Below are positions 43,582 to 53,229 of a stretch of 64,000 nucleotides of DNA, piece by piece. The notes beneath the pieces were generated by a model. That model made no database searches. It worked only from the letters and a program-made list of their open reading frames with translations, and was not told the DNA's origin. The DNA is from Pseudomaricurvus sp033283335 (GTDB taxonomy: Bacteria > Pseudomonadota > Gammaproteobacteria > Pseudomonadales > Cellvibrionaceae). The position numbers were made by a program, and so were the translations under genes. The first letter of the stretch is position 1, and each line of letters opens with the position of its first letter. The DNA is taken from positions 62,001 to 126,000 of the forward strand of contig JAWMQP010000001.1 of the NCBI GenBank assembly GCA_033283335.1, given 5' to 3'.

Positions 43582-44394
43582 ATGAAAAGCTTTGACATTC
43601 CGGAGTGCAAAACACAGTTTTCATTTGCCGCACGTCGTTTGGCGGTAAAAAGTTGCACCCTGTGGCTCGCTGCCATGCTGTTGACTGGCTGCGTAACGAC
43701 CCTGGACAGTCCGCCACAACCCGTGAACCTGGATAAGGCTGAAAACACCCATGTGCAGGCGGGTTTGGGGTACCTGCGGCAAAAAGACAAAGAGTCCGCC
43801 CGGCGTCATTTCTACAAAGCGCTGAAAATCAACAGTGACTCAGCCGGTGCCTACAACGGCCTGGCGCTGTTGTACTGGATGGAAAAAGAGCCTGAGCTGG
43901 CGGATAAGGATTTTCGTAAAGCGCTGTCGATTGACCCGGATATGTCCCAGGCGCGCACCAATTATGGCTCTTTTTTATACAGCCAGGGACGTTACCAGGA
44001 CGCTGCAGAACAGTTTGAGAGGGTCGCCCGGGATTACAGTTATGAAGGTCGCCACAGTGCCTTACAGAATCTGGGGCTGACTCAGCTTAAGCAGGGCAAG
44101 GTCGACGACGCTGAGCGCACCTTCAAACAGGTTATCAGCGTCAACGCACGATCCGCCGGCGCCTATTTGGAGTTGGCTGATATTTATTTCCAAAGGCAGG
44201 ATTTTGCCTTGGCCAAACAGTATCTGGATCAGTTTGGCCGATTGTCACGACAATCGGCTCGCAGTCTTTGGCTGGGGATTCGCTTGGAGCGGATTTTTGG
44301 CAACAAGGACAAGGAAGCCAGCTATGCACTGGCGTTAAAAAATCTGCATCCCTACTCTGAAGAATATCTTCAGTACAAACAAAGCATTCGCTGA
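43582..44394 (+). CDS. pilW: Type IV pilus biogenesis lipoprotein PilW/PilF
   Basis: A 270-residue lipoprotein with TPR repeats. The ATG at 43582 follows AGGA. A signal of about 37 residues ends in lipobox LLTGC, after which TPR motifs run from about residue 58 to 250 (for example GAYNGLALLYWMEKEPELAD and ARTNYGSFLYSQGRYQDAAE). PilF/PilW acts as pilotin for the type IV pilus secretin PilQ. It serves type IVa pili, a system separate from the Tad pilus at the left end of the window. Confidence 0.9.
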   Translation: MKSFDIPECKTQFSFAARRLAVKSCTLWLAAMLLTGCVTTLDSPPQPVNLDKAENTHVQAGLGYLRQKDKESARRHFYKALKINSDSAGAYNGLALLYWMEKEPELADKDFRKALSIDPDMSQARTNYGSFLYSQGRYQDAAEQFERVARDYSYEGRHSALQNLGLTQLKQGKVDDAERTFKQVISVNARSAGAYLELADIYFQRQDFALAKQYLDQFGRLSRQSARSLWLGIRLERIFGNKDKEASYALALKNLHPYSEEYLQYKQSIR

Positions 44395-44407
44395 GTAAAG
44401 GTAAGCT

Positions 44408-45484
44408 ATGAGTGAAGTTACTTTGGAACGCGGTATTCAGGGAACGCATACGCAAGAAATGACACCGGGAGCCTTGCTGCAACAAAAACGTGAGCAGGCT
44501 GGTTACAGTGTGGGTTACGTGGCTGAACAGCTGCGTCTCACAGACAATTACGTTCTTTATCTGGAGCGTGATGAATTTGAAAAACTGCCGGCTGAACCCT
44601 TTGTGCTCGGCTATTATCGAGCTTACGCCCGGCTATTAAACATTCCGGCAGATCAACTGATACAGGGTTACCGAGATTATCGCCAACAACTGGATTCCAC
44701 CTTTGAGCAGGTGGCTGGTTCCCAGCGCAGTCCGCAAACTGCTGCTCACAATCGTGGTCCTGGCGGTCGGTTTTATCTGCTGATAGGGGTGGCGCTGGCG
44801 GCAACCTGGGTTGCTGTCTCGCTGCTATCCCAGCAGGATAAGGCTGCGCCAAGCGAAGTTGCCAGTGTCCCCAGTTCTTCGGCTGAACTGGTGGCGGGCT
44901 CCGCAGATCATGAGGAGGCTGGCAGTGGAAGTGGGGCTTCTGAAACACCAGTTGAGCAGGGCGATTACCGGCAGAGCGTCGAGTCCATGAATGATTCGAC
45001 TTTGAGCGAGGCTGTAGTTGAAAACACTGACACAGCTGAAAGCATTGACACAGTCGAAAACACTGACACAGCTGAAAGTATTGACACAGTTGATAACACT
45101 GACGCAGCTGAAAATACTGATACAGCGGACAGCGTCGATATCACTGATAGCACTGGGGCAGCTGAAAACAGCGATGCAGCGGTTAATGTCACTCAGACCT
45201 CGGGTGTCACTCAGCCTTCTGCGATTACGGCGAACAGTCTGGATACCTTATCCCTGCTGTTCACTGCCGAATGCTGGGTTGAGGTTACCGATTCACAGGG
45301 TGATGTGATTGCCGCAGAATTGTACCAGGCGGGCGACCGTGCCGAATTGCAGGGTTTGGCACCGTTTGACGTCATGTTTGGTAATGTGCGTGCCATTTCG
45401 GTGGAAATGAATGGGCAGCCTGTGGAGGTCACTCCGCGTGGTTCACGCAAGACCTTGCGCATGACCATTGATGCGTCGATTTAA
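44408..45484 (+). CDS. rodZ: RodZ-like cytoskeletal regulator with a 6-residue tandem repeat
   Basis: A 358-residue protein. The N-terminal Xre-type helix-turn-helix (about 18-85: GALLQQKREQAGYSVGYVAE then FVLGYYRAYARLL) contacts MreB in RodZ. One membrane helix lies at about 121-139. A periplasmic linker rich in Glu, Asp, Thr, Ser and Ala follows, with nine hexapeptide repeats at about 205-258. The C-terminal DUF4115 domain (about 275-355) has ECWVEVTDSQGDVI. It sits between pilW and ispG, the usual rodZ position. Confidence 0.9.
   Translation: MSEVTLERGIQGTHTQEMTPGALLQQKREQAGYSVGYVAEQLRLTDNYVLYLERDEFEKLPAEPFVLGYYRAYARLLNIPADQLIQGYRDYRQQLDSTFEQVAGSQRSPQTAAHNRGPGGRFYLLIGVALAATWVAVSLLSQQDKAAPSEVASVPSSSAELVAGSADHEEAGSGSGASETPVEQGDYRQSVESMNDSTLSEAVVENTDTAESIDTVENTDTAESIDTVDNTDAAENTDTADSVDITDSTGAAENSDAAVNVTQTSGVTQPSAITANSLDTLSLLFTAECWVEVTDSQGDVIAAELYQAGDRAELQGLAPFDVMFGNVRAISVEMNGQPVEVTPRGSRKTLRMTIDASI
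45020..45181 (+). repeat. 18-bp in-frame tandem repeat in rodZ, nine units
   Basis: Nine 18-bp units encode [ED][NS]xDxx hexapeptides: ENTDTA, ESIDTV, ENTDTA, ESIDTV, DNTDAA, ENTDTA, DSVDIT, DSTGAA, ENSDAA. The first four form two 36-bp super-repeats. Copy number changes would keep the frame and alter only the length of the periplasmic linker. Confidence 0.9.
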
Positions 45485-45535
45485 TACTTTTGTGGTTGGC
45501 AATTAACTAGGAATCCAGATTCCAGGACTAACACC

Positions 45536-46648
45536 ATGCACTTTGAATCCCCGATAAAACGCCGTAAATCCCGCCAGATTATGGTGGGTGATGTACCTGT
45601 GGGTGGCGATGCCCCCATTTCTGTGCAGAGTATGACCAACACCGAAACCACTGACGTGGCGGCCACTGTAGCGCAAATACAGCGGTTACAAAATGCCGGC
45701 GCGGATATCGTCAGGGTTTCGGTGCCAAACATGGATGCGGCAGAGGCCTTTGGTGAAATTCGCAAGCAAGTGACCCTGCCATTGGTGGCCGATATACATT
45801 TTGATTACCGCATTGCCCTGCGGGTGGCGGATTTGGGCGTGGATTGTCTGCGTATTAACCCGGGCAATATCGGCCGGGAAAAACGCATCCGCGCAGTGGT
45901 TGATAAAGCCAGGGATATGAATATCCCTATTCGCATTGGTGTGAATGCTGGCTCGCTGGAAAAGGACCTGCAGAAGAAGTATGGCGAGCCGACTCCGGAG
46001 GCGCTGGTGGAGTCCGCATTGCGTCATGTGGAAATTCTTGATGCGCTGGACTTCCAGGATTTCAAAGTCAGTGTAAAAGCATCGGACGTGTTTATGGCGG
46101 TTGCCGCCTATCGCGGTCTGGCCCAGCAAATTGAGCAGCCTCTGCACCTGGGGATTACGGAAGCCGGTGGCTTTCGTGCGGGGACCGTTAAATCCGCTGT
46201 GGGGTTGGGCGCGTTGTTGATGGATGGCATTGGCGATACCCTGCGCATTTCCCTGGCAGCGGATCCCGTCGAGGAGGTTAAAGTCGGTTGGGATTTGCTC
46301 AAAAGCCTGAAGCTACGCAGCAAAGGCATTAACTTTATTGCCTGCCCGAGTTGCTCGCGTCAGAACTTTGATGTCATCAAAACCATGAATGAGCTGGAAA
46401 CCCGACTGGAAGACATTACCACGCCAATGGATGTGGCAGTGATTGGCTGTGTGGTTAACGGTCCTGGTGAAGCCAAAGAAGCCGATATCGGCCTGGCCGG
46501 CGGCACGCCGAATAACTTGATCTATGTGGATGGCGAGCCCAATCAAAAATTGAAACAGGACAATTTGGTGGACGATCTTGAGCGGCTGATCCGTGAGAAA
46601 GCCTCCGCCAAAGAAGCTGCGGAAAAAGACCTGATTGCCAAGGCGTAA
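45536..46648 (+). CDS. ispG: 4-hydroxy-3-methylbut-2-enyl diphosphate synthase IspG
   Basis: A 370-residue enzyme of the MEP isoprenoid pathway. It has the TIM-barrel start RRKSRQIMVGDVPVGGDAPISVQSMTN-like text. The [4Fe-4S] ligands are Cys-x2-Cys in FIACPSCSRQNFD (about 268-271) with the third Cys in IGCVVNGPGEA. It converts MEcPP to HMBPP. As a cluster enzyme it depends on the upstream suf system. It is followed by hisS. Confidence 0.96.
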   Translation: MHFESPIKRRKSRQIMVGDVPVGGDAPISVQSMTNTETTDVAATVAQIQRLQNAGADIVRVSVPNMDAAEAFGEIRKQVTLPLVADIHFDYRIALRVADLGVDCLRINPGNIGREKRIRAVVDKARDMNIPIRIGVNAGSLEKDLQKKYGEPTPEALVESALRHVEILDALDFQDFKVSVKASDVFMAVAAYRGLAQQIEQPLHLGITEAGGFRAGTVKSAVGLGALLMDGIGDTLRISLAADPVEEVKVGWDLLKSLKLRSKGINFIACPSCSRQNFDVIKTMNELETRLEDITTPMDVAVIGCVVNGPGEAKEADIGLAGGTPNNLIYVDGEPNQKLKQDNLVDDLERLIREKASAKEAAEKDLIAKA

Positions 46649-46702
46649 TCAGGGGAACTGTCTGGGCCCGTGTGCCCGGACATTATTGAAAAGGAAGAAG
46701 TT

Positions 46703-47968
46703 TTGAAAAAGTTGCAAGCCATTCGCGGCATGAATGACCTGCTTCCCGGTGATTCAACCGCCTGGCAATACCTTGAATCCACTGTGGCAGATGTAGTACA
46801 GAGCTACGGCTATCAGGAAATCCGTTTTCCCATTCTTGAGCCCACCGAGCTGTTCAAGCGCTCCATTGGTGAAGTGACGGATATCGTTGAAAAGGAAATG
46901 TACACCTTCGATGACCGCAATGGTGATAGTGTCACCATGCGTCCCGAAGGCACCGCTTGCTGCGTTCGTGCCTGTGAAGAGCACGGCTTGCTGTACAATC
47001 AAACCCAGCGTCTGTGGTATCAAGGCCCCATGTTCCGCTACGAGCGTCCGCAGAAGGGGCGTCTGCGCCAGTTTCACCAGATAGGCATTGAAACTTTTGG
47101 CATGCAAGGGCCGGATATTGACGCTGAGCTGCTGTTGATGACGGCCCGACTGTGGAAACAGCTGGGCATTTACGAGTCGGTATCACTGCAGCTCAATACA
47201 CTTGGATCAGCCGAAGCGCGGGCCCAATACCGGCAGGCACTGGTCGACTATCTGTCGGCTCGCAAAGAGCAGCTGGATGAAGACAGCCTGCGTCGCCTCG
47301 ACAGTAACCCCCTGCGCATTCTCGACAGCAAGGATTCGAATACTCAGGCCTTGTTAAACGATGCTCCGGCGCTGCACGACTACCTGGATGACGAGTCCAG
47401 ACTGCATTTTGACCAGCTGAAAGCGCTGCTGGATGCGGCCGGGGTGGACTATGTTATCAATCCGCGTCTGGTGCGTGGCCTCGACTATTACAGCAAAACC
47501 GTGTTTGAGTGGGTCACCGACAAACTGGGTGCCCAGGGCACAGTGTGTGCCGGCGGTCGTTACGACGGACTGGTGGAGCAATTGGGTGGGAAACCCACTC
47601 CGGCTGTTGGTTTTGCCATGGGTGTGGAGCGCCTGATTCTGCTGTTGCAGGAACTGAATGTGCTTCCGGAAGGTCTGACTCAAACTGCCGATGTGTATGT
47701 GGTGGCCATGGGGGATGTTCTACCACAGGCGTTTGCCATGGCCGAGCAAATTCGCAACCGTTTACCCCATTTGCGAGTTGTCAGCCACTGTGGCGGCGGT
47801 AATTTCAAGAAGCAGATGAAAAAGGCTGATGCCAGCGGCGCCGACTTTGCCGTCATTATTGGTGAGGATGAGGCGGCAGCAGGCCAGGCCACGCTGAAAT
47901 ATTTACGCGTTGACCAGCCGCAGCAGACATTAGCGGTTGAAGAACTGTTGTCAGCATTGCAAGATTAA
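46703..47968 (+). CDS. hisS: Histidyl-tRNA synthetase, TTG start
   Basis: A 421-residue class II synthetase. I chose the TTG at 46703 because AAGGAAGAAG lies just upstream and the product then begins (M)KKLQAIRGMNDLLPG, the normal HisS start; a GTG at 46670 would add eleven residues. Motif 2 has YQGPMFRYERPQKGRLRQFHQIG, the histidine-specific region has LVRGLDYYSKTVFEW, and AVGFAMGVERL is motif 3. The anticodon-binding domain occupies about 330-421. Confidence 0.95.
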   Translation: MKKLQAIRGMNDLLPGDSTAWQYLESTVADVVQSYGYQEIRFPILEPTELFKRSIGEVTDIVEKEMYTFDDRNGDSVTMRPEGTACCVRACEEHGLLYNQTQRLWYQGPMFRYERPQKGRLRQFHQIGIETFGMQGPDIDAELLLMTARLWKQLGIYESVSLQLNTLGSAEARAQYRQALVDYLSARKEQLDEDSLRRLDSNPLRILDSKDSNTQALLNDAPALHDYLDDESRLHFDQLKALLDAAGVDYVINPRLVRGLDYYSKTVFEWVTDKLGAQGTVCAGGRYDGLVEQLGGKPTPAVGFAMGVERLILLLQELNVLPEGLTQTADVYVVAMGDVLPQAFAMAEQIRNRLPHLRVVSHCGGGNFKKQMKKADASGADFAVIIGEDEAAAGQATLKYLRVDQPQQTLAVEELLSALQD

Positions 47969-48024
47969 CGCCCGGCAGTAATATGAACCGCCAGCGCTGG
48001 TCTGGTCATTTACAGACAATAAGT

Positions 48025-48040
48025 GATTCCTGCAGGAATC
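48025..48040. other. 16-bp perfect palindrome between hisS and yfgM
   Basis: GATTCCTGCAGGAATC lies 57 nt after the hisS stop and 31 nt before the yfgM start. Without a loop or U-tract it is not a standard terminator. It may be an operator or chance. Confidence 0.4.
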
Positions 48041-48070
48041 CACCAAGATAAAGAACCCTTAGGAGTTTTT

Positions 48071-48778
48071 GTGACTGCACATTTAACCGAAGAAGAACAA
48101 ATTGAAAGCCTAAAACGGTGGTGGGCTGAAAATGGCAAATCCACCATTGTTGGTGTGGCCCTGGCTGTGGCTGGCTATTTGGGCTGGGGAGCCTGGCAGG
48201 ACAAACAGCAGGCTGACGCTGAAGCGGCCTCTGCCATCTTCCAGGAATTACAACAGGCAACCACAGTCACTCCAGGGGAAAACCTGAGCGAAGAGCAAAC
48301 GGCAACAGCCAAGCACCTGGCGGATCAGCTTATCGGTTCTTACTCATCCAGTTTGTATGCCAGTCAGGCGTCCTTGATGAAGGCCAAATTGGCGGTCAAT
48401 ATCGGCGACCTGGATACGGCTGCCGATGCACTGCAATGGGTGGTTGAGCAAGATGTAGAGCCGGCGCTGACTCTGTTGGCGCGTTCTCGACTGGCACGGG
48501 TACAGCTGGACCAGGGCCAGCTCGACGCCGCGCTGGAGACGGTGTCCGATCAAGGCAGCGGTAGCTTCAAAGCGTTATTTGCAGAGATTCGAGGCGATGT
48601 GCTGTTGGTCAAGGGCGATAAGGCCAAGGCTCGCGAAGCCTACCAGATGGCATTGGGCGCACTGCTGGCGGATCAGGCTGCTCGCAGACCGCTACTGGAG
48701 ATGAAAATCAGCGATTTGCAGGCACCTGCGCCTGCGGAAGACAAGGCTGTTGAAGCTGGGCAGGAGGGAGAGGCCTGA
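48071..48778 (+). CDS. yfgM: YfgM-like TPR membrane protein (ancillary SecYEG translocon subunit), GTG start
   Basis: A 235-residue protein from the GTG at 48071, chosen because AGGAG sits 5 nt upstream; a frame start at 48023 would add 16 unrelated residues. It begins TAHLTEEEQIESLKRWWAEN, then has one membrane helix (about 23-41, STIVGVALAVAGYLGWGAW) and a periplasmic TPR-like domain. YfgM associates with SecYEG and the chaperone PpiD in E. coli. The stop overlaps the bamB start by one base (TGATG), so the two are coupled. Confidence 0.88.
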   Translation: MTAHLTEEEQIESLKRWWAENGKSTIVGVALAVAGYLGWGAWQDKQQADAEAASAIFQELQQATTVTPGENLSEEQTATAKHLADQLIGSYSSSLYASQASLMKAKLAVNIGDLDTAADALQWVVEQDVEPALTLLARSRLARVQLDQGQLDAALETVSDQGSGSFKALFAEIRGDVLLVKGDKAKAREAYQMALGALLADQAARRPLLEMKISDLQAPAPAEDKAVEAGQEGEA

Positions 48779-49911
48779 TGAAACGTTTGATGTTGATTGG
48801 CCTGGTCTCTGTCCTGGCCGCATGTTCCTCGAATGACGAGGTGGATCTCAAGCCTGCCGAGCTGGTTGATTTTGACGAAGTGGTCGAGCTGGATCGACTC
48901 TGGTCCGAGAATGTTGGGGCCGGTGCGGGCAAGACCTACACCCTGTTACCCACCGCGAGCTTGCAGGATCAAATTTTCGCTGCCGATGTCAAGGGATTGG
49001 TGGTTGCTCTTGATCGAAATACGGGGCGTGAAAACTGGGAAGTTGAACTGGAAGAGTCGGTTTCCAGCGGTGTGGGTGCGGCCAACGGACAGGTGTTTGT
49101 CGGTACCCTCAAGGGCAAGGTTATTGCCCTGGACGCCGTCACTGGAGAGGAACAATGGCGCGCCAGTGTTTCCGGCGAAGTGTTGGCCCCGCCGCAAAGC
49201 AATGGTTCCGAGCTGGTGGTACAAACATTGGACGGGCGTATTTACGGTCTCAGTGCGTCCACCGGCAATCAATTGTGGATGCATGATACTGCGATTCCGG
49301 CTTTGACCTTGCGTGGTACTGCTACTCCGGTGGTGAACTTTACCTCGGCCTATGTCGCCTTCTCCACCGGCAAACTGGTTGCTTTGGACATTAAAGACGG
49401 CGCCGTCCAGTGGGAACAGCGCGTGGCCATTCCCCAGGGCCGCTCTGAGTTGGAGCGGGTGGTGGATATCAATGCCGCGCCCCTGTTGGTAGGCGATATC
49501 CTTTATAGTGCCAGTTACCAGGGGCGTCTGGTGGCCCTGAATCGCGGTACCGGACAGGGTCTGTGGGCCAAGCAGGAATCCACCTACAATGGTTTGGCTG
49601 CGGGTAGGGGGTATGTTTTTATCAGTGATGCTGACGATCATGTCAAAGCCTACGATGCCCGCAGTGGCAACTTGATCTGGGAAAATGACAAGCTGTTGCG
49701 GCGCCAGATCGGTGCTCCCCAAACCTTTGGAGACTATGTCGCGGTGGCGGATTTTGAAGGCTATGTGCATATCATGAACCAATCCGATGGCGAGTTCGTT
49801 GCCCGTCGCAAGGTTGATGGTGATGGTATCCGCACGCCGATGCTGGGTGTCGATGACATTTTGTATGTGTACGGCAACAGTGGCGAGCTGGAAGCTCTGA
49901 AAGCCGAATAA
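48778..49911 (+). CDS. bamB: Outer-membrane assembly lipoprotein BamB
   Basis: A 377-residue lipoprotein with the lipobox in LVSVLAACSSND (Cys19). The rest forms a PQQ-type eight-bladed propeller, with repeated motifs such as VVALDRNTGRENWEVEL, VIALDAVTGEEQWRA and VKAYDARSGNLIWEND. It is part of the BAM complex that inserts beta-barrel proteins. The order hisS-yfgM-bamB-der is conserved. Confidence 0.95.
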   Translation: MKRLMLIGLVSVLAACSSNDEVDLKPAELVDFDEVVELDRLWSENVGAGAGKTYTLLPTASLQDQIFAADVKGLVVALDRNTGRENWEVELEESVSSGVGAANGQVFVGTLKGKVIALDAVTGEEQWRASVSGEVLAPPQSNGSELVVQTLDGRIYGLSASTGNQLWMHDTAIPALTLRGTATPVVNFTSAYVAFSTGKLVALDIKDGAVQWEQRVAIPQGRSELERVVDINAAPLLVGDILYSASYQGRLVALNRGTGQGLWAKQESTYNGLAAGRGYVFISDADDHVKAYDARSGNLIWENDKLLRRQIGAPQTFGDYVAVADFEGYVHIMNQSDGEFVARRKVDGDGIRTPMLGVDDILYVYGNSGELEALKAE

Positions 49912-49968
49912 GGGGCTGGGCGACAGCTCCCGGACCTCGGGCTGCCCAGGCGGACTTGAGGTATACTG

Positions 49969-50001
49969 AAAGGCCAGAGCGGCGCTGTCGCTCTGGCCTT
50001 T
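49969..50001 (+). terminator. Hairpin between bamB and der
   Basis: A 13-bp perfect stem (AAAGGCCAGAGCG / CGCTCTGGCCTTT) with loop GCGCTGT. The 3' T-run is only three bases, so termination may be partial and der may be read through or have its own promoter. Confidence 0.65.
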
Positions 50002-50074
50002 GCTGTTCAAGGTACAACCGTTCGTAAACTCAGGAAGTGAGGGGCGGTGTACGCTATTAGTGACGAGATTATTG

Positions 50075-51487
50075 ATGATTCCTGTAATTGCCCTGGTGGG
50101 CCGCCCCAATGTGGGCAAATCCACACTGTTTAACCGGCTGACCAAAACCCGGGACGCAATTGTGGCCGATTACGCGGGCTTAACCCGCGACCGCAAGTAC
50201 GGTGAAGCAGAAATGCTTGATCACAAATTTATCTTGATTGACACCGGCGGTATCAGTGGCGATGAAGAAGGCATCGATGAGGTCATGGCGGGCCAGTCTC
50301 TGCAGGCCGTGGATGAAGCTGATGCAGTGCTGTTTCTGGTCGATTGCCGCGATGGCCTGACCCCTGCGGACGAAATGATTGCCAAGCACTTACGGGTGCA
50401 TAACAAGACCACCTATGTGGTTGCCAACAAGGTGGATGGCGAGCATCACGAAGTGGCTATTGCGCCATTTTACGAAATGGGCCTGGGTGAGGTTTACCCG
50501 ACGACCGCCAGTCATGGTCGCGGCGTGAAAGCGTTGATGCAGGATGTCTTGTCACAGTTCCCGCCCTATGAAGAGCAGGAAAAGGACGAGGAGCGCGGCA
50601 TTAAAATGGCCATTGTCGGCCGTCCGAACGTGGGCAAATCCACCTTGGTAAACCGTCTGCTGGGTGAGGAGCGGGTGATCGTGTTTGATATGCCCGGTAC
50701 GACCCGCGACAGTATCTATATTGATTATGAACGCGATGGCAAGCCCTATACCATCATTGATACCGCGGGCGTGCGGCGGCGTAAGAACGTCAAGCTGACG
50801 GTGGAAAAATTCTCCATCGTGAAAACCCTGCAGGCCATTGAAGATGCGAATGTGGTGGTGTTGGTCATGGATGCCCGCGAGGGTATTGTGGACCAGGATC
50901 TGCACTTGATGGGACAGGTGATCGACAGCGGCCGCGCGCTGGTGGTGGCGCTGAACAAGTGGGATGGCCTGCAGCCGGAACAGCGGGACTACATCAAAAC
51001 CGAATTGGATCGACGTTTACGCTTTATTGATTTTGCCGATGTACACTTTATTTCCGCGTTGCACGGTACCGGTGTTGGTCATCTGTACGAGTCGATAGAG
51101 AAAGCCTTCCACTCGGCCACTGATAAACTGTCGACTCATCATTTGACTCGTATTCTGGAGGATGCGGTGGTGGTGCACCAGCCACCGATGATCAATGGTC
51201 GTCGGATTAAATTGCGCTACGCCCATGCCGGTGGGCAGAACCCGCCGATTATTGTCATTCACGGTAATCAGACGGATCGCATTCCCGGGCATTACACCAA
51301 ATACCTGGAAAAAACCTTCCGACGGGCTCTGGATCTGCACGGTACGCCGGTTCGAATCGTGTTCAAAACCACCGAAAATCCCTATGAAGGTCGGAAGAAC
51401 AAGTTAACTGATCGGCAGCTGCAGAAAAAGGCGCGTTTGACCCAGCACTACCAAAAGCAAAAGAAAAAGCAAAAGAGCAAAAAATAA
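50075..51487 (+). CDS. der: Ribosome biogenesis GTPase Der (EngA)
   Basis: A 470-residue tandem GTPase from the ATG at 50075 (MIPVIALVGRPNVGKST). The first G domain has GRPNVGKST at 9-17 and DTGGISG, the second has GRPNVGKST from residue 182 and DTAGVRRR. A KH-like domain and the basic tail (KQKKKQKSKK) close the protein. It is needed for 50S subunit assembly. Confidence 0.96.
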   Translation: MIPVIALVGRPNVGKSTLFNRLTKTRDAIVADYAGLTRDRKYGEAEMLDHKFILIDTGGISGDEEGIDEVMAGQSLQAVDEADAVLFLVDCRDGLTPADEMIAKHLRVHNKTTYVVANKVDGEHHEVAIAPFYEMGLGEVYPTTASHGRGVKALMQDVLSQFPPYEEQEKDEERGIKMAIVGRPNVGKSTLVNRLLGEERVIVFDMPGTTRDSIYIDYERDGKPYTIIDTAGVRRRKNVKLTVEKFSIVKTLQAIEDANVVVLVMDAREGIVDQDLHLMGQVIDSGRALVVALNKWDGLQPEQRDYIKTELDRRLRFIDFADVHFISALHGTGVGHLYESIEKAFHSATDKLSTHHLTRILEDAVVVHQPPMINGRRIKLRYAHAGGQNPPIIVIHGNQTDRIPGHYTKYLEKTFRRALDLHGTPVRIVFKTTENPYEGRKNKLTDRQLQKKARLTQHYQKQKKKQKSKK

Positions 51488-51511
51488 ACCGGCTTAGGTT
51501 AGTTGGAACGG

Positions 51512-52351
51512 ATGACGGTATTGCCTGCGGCCCAGTGTTTCAAACGGATACGTGTACTCTGCCCCGATCTTGCGAGGGCGGTGTCGGAGTACGAATTGTT
51601 GCTGGGGCGAGCTGCCGATTGGCAGGGTGAGCTGACCCAAGCTCAGCCTCAAACCCAGGCGTGGGTTGGGCCTCATTGTGCTTCGGCCTGGTTTGTCTTT
51701 CACAACTGTGTGATCGAATTGCTGCAAGCGCAGGTTGCCAATCCCAGGATCGGCGGCCTGGTGCTGGGGTGTGATCGATTCGATCCGCTTACTGTGGACC
51801 AATTGAGCGAGCTTAAATACCGGTCCGTCAAGGATCAGCATCGCTGGAGTGAATATCCCGTACCGAGCTCCAGCAGCCGCGGTTTGTGGCTGATACTGGA
51901 AACGTTGGCTTCTCCTAACCTTGCCGCTGCTTCACTTTTGCCATCAATGCCTGAGCCAGACATGCCTCGCGTGGATCATCTGGTGTTGTATTCCAACGAC
52001 GCCGATGCCTGCATTGCAACGTTTGCGGCCGATCCTGAGACTTCCGAGCCGGGCTTGGGCCTGCGATTGGCGCTGGACAAGCGAGCGCCGGAGTGGGGTG
52101 GGCGGATGCTGTTTTTCCGCGCGGGAAAGTTCACCCTGGAAGTGATTCAGCCCAATAAACCGTTTGCCGGAGCGGATTACTTCTGGGGTTTGGCGCTGGA
52201 GGTAACGCAACTGGAATCTGTGCATCAGCGCCTGAGTCAGGCCGGTGTCGAGCTGTCCTCCGTGCGTACCGGTCGCAAGCCTGGGACCCAGGTGGCCACT
52301 GTGAAAAGTCACCAGCTGGGTATCCCCACCTTATTGATTGAGCACGGCTGA
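51512..52351 (+). CDS. VOC-superfamily (glyoxalase-like) protein
   Basis: A 279-residue protein from the ATG at 51512 with GGAA upstream; a TTG at 51503 is also possible. Two beta-alpha-beta-beta-beta modules are suggested: an N-terminal one (about 8-95, FKRIRVLCPDLARAVSEYEL) and a C-terminal one (about 145-279, MPRVDHLVLYSNDADACIATF, then FTLEVIQPNK). It resembles glyoxalase-like proteins of unknown substrate. I did not assign specific metal ligands. It stands alone between der and the pirin gene. Confidence 0.75.
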   Translation: MTVLPAAQCFKRIRVLCPDLARAVSEYELLLGRAADWQGELTQAQPQTQAWVGPHCASAWFVFHNCVIELLQAQVANPRIGGLVLGCDRFDPLTVDQLSELKYRSVKDQHRWSEYPVPSSSSRGLWLILETLASPNLAAASLLPSMPEPDMPRVDHLVLYSNDADACIATFAADPETSEPGLGLRLALDKRAPEWGGRMLFFRAGKFTLEVIQPNKPFAGADYFWGLALEVTQLESVHQRLSQAGVELSSVRTGRKPGTQVATVKSHQLGIPTLLIEHG

Positions 52352-52380
52352 GGATGCCGCGCGGTGTTTCACCGCATGGG

Positions 52381-53220
52381 CTAAATCAACGTGCCGTGAT
52401 TGTAATCGCGGATCGCCTGTTCGATTTCCTCGTGGGTGTTCATCACAAAAGGCCCGTAACTGGCCACCGGTTCGCCAATGGGTTCAGCGGCTAGCAGCAA
52501 CAGGCGTGCCCCATTTTCAGTCCCAATCTCCAGGGTTTCACCCTGGCTCAGTACGGCCATATGGTGGCTGGATACCACTCGCTCACCGATACTCGCGCTG
52601 CCCTGGTAGACATACAGCAACAGGGTTTTGCGGCTGGCAACGGCCAGGGTCAGTGGAGCTTGCGAGCCGACAGTGATGTCCCAGTAATCCGGATGGGTCG
52701 CCACATCCTGAACAGGTCCGGTCACTGTCTGGCCGTTCACTTCCAGGGTGCCGGCGATGACTTTCACCGCATGGCCGTGTTCTAGTTGCACCACTGGGAT
52801 GGATTCCGGGCCAAACTCGCGGTAACGGGCCGCGGTCATTTTCTCCGCCGCAGGCAGGTTCACCCACAGCTGAAAACCGTGAAAATGCGAGTCATCGGCA
52901 ATGGGCATTTCGGAGTGGATGACGCCGCGTCCAGCCGTCATCCACTGGACGCCACCGCTGACCAATCGTCCAACATTTCCCATATGATCCCGATGTTCAA
53001 TGGCACCGTCGAGCATGTAGCTGACGGTTTCAAAACCACGGTGCGGGTGTTCCGGAAAGCCTCTTACCGGTTTGCCGTCGTGTCCACCTTTGAATTCATC
53101 AAGCATCAGGAAGGGGTCAAATTGCGGGTAGCGCTGTTGTGTGCTGATTCGCTGAATCTTGACGCCATCGCCGTCTACGGCCGGTCTGGCTGGGTAAATT
53201 GCGTGCACTTGCCGGTTCAT
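52381..53220 (-). CDS. Pirin-family bicupin protein
   Basis: A 279-residue pirin. The metal-binding N-terminal cupin has FPEHPHRGFETVSYMLDGAIEHRDHMGN, with His-x-His and later His and Glu ligands, and IHSEMPIADDSHFHGFQLWVNLP. The C-terminal cupin covers about 150-279. Bacterial pirins can act as quercetinase-like dioxygenases or regulators. It follows the glutathionyl-hydroquinone reductase gene by 9 nt, which points to quinone or electrophile stress. Confidence 0.9.
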   Translation of the reverse strand: MNRQVHAIYPARPAVDGDGVKIQRISTQQRYPQFDPFLMLDEFKGGHDGKPVRGFPEHPHRGFETVSYMLDGAIEHRDHMGNVGRLVSGGVQWMTAGRGVIHSEMPIADDSHFHGFQLWVNLPAAEKMTAARYREFGPESIPVVQLEHGHAVKVIAGTLEVNGQTVTGPVQDVATHPDYWDITVGSQAPLTLAVASRKTLLLYVYQGSASIGERVVSSHHMAVLSQGETLEIGTENGARLLLLAAEPIGEPVASYGPFVMNTHEEIEQAIRDYNHGTLI

Positions 53221-53229
53221 AACATTCTC

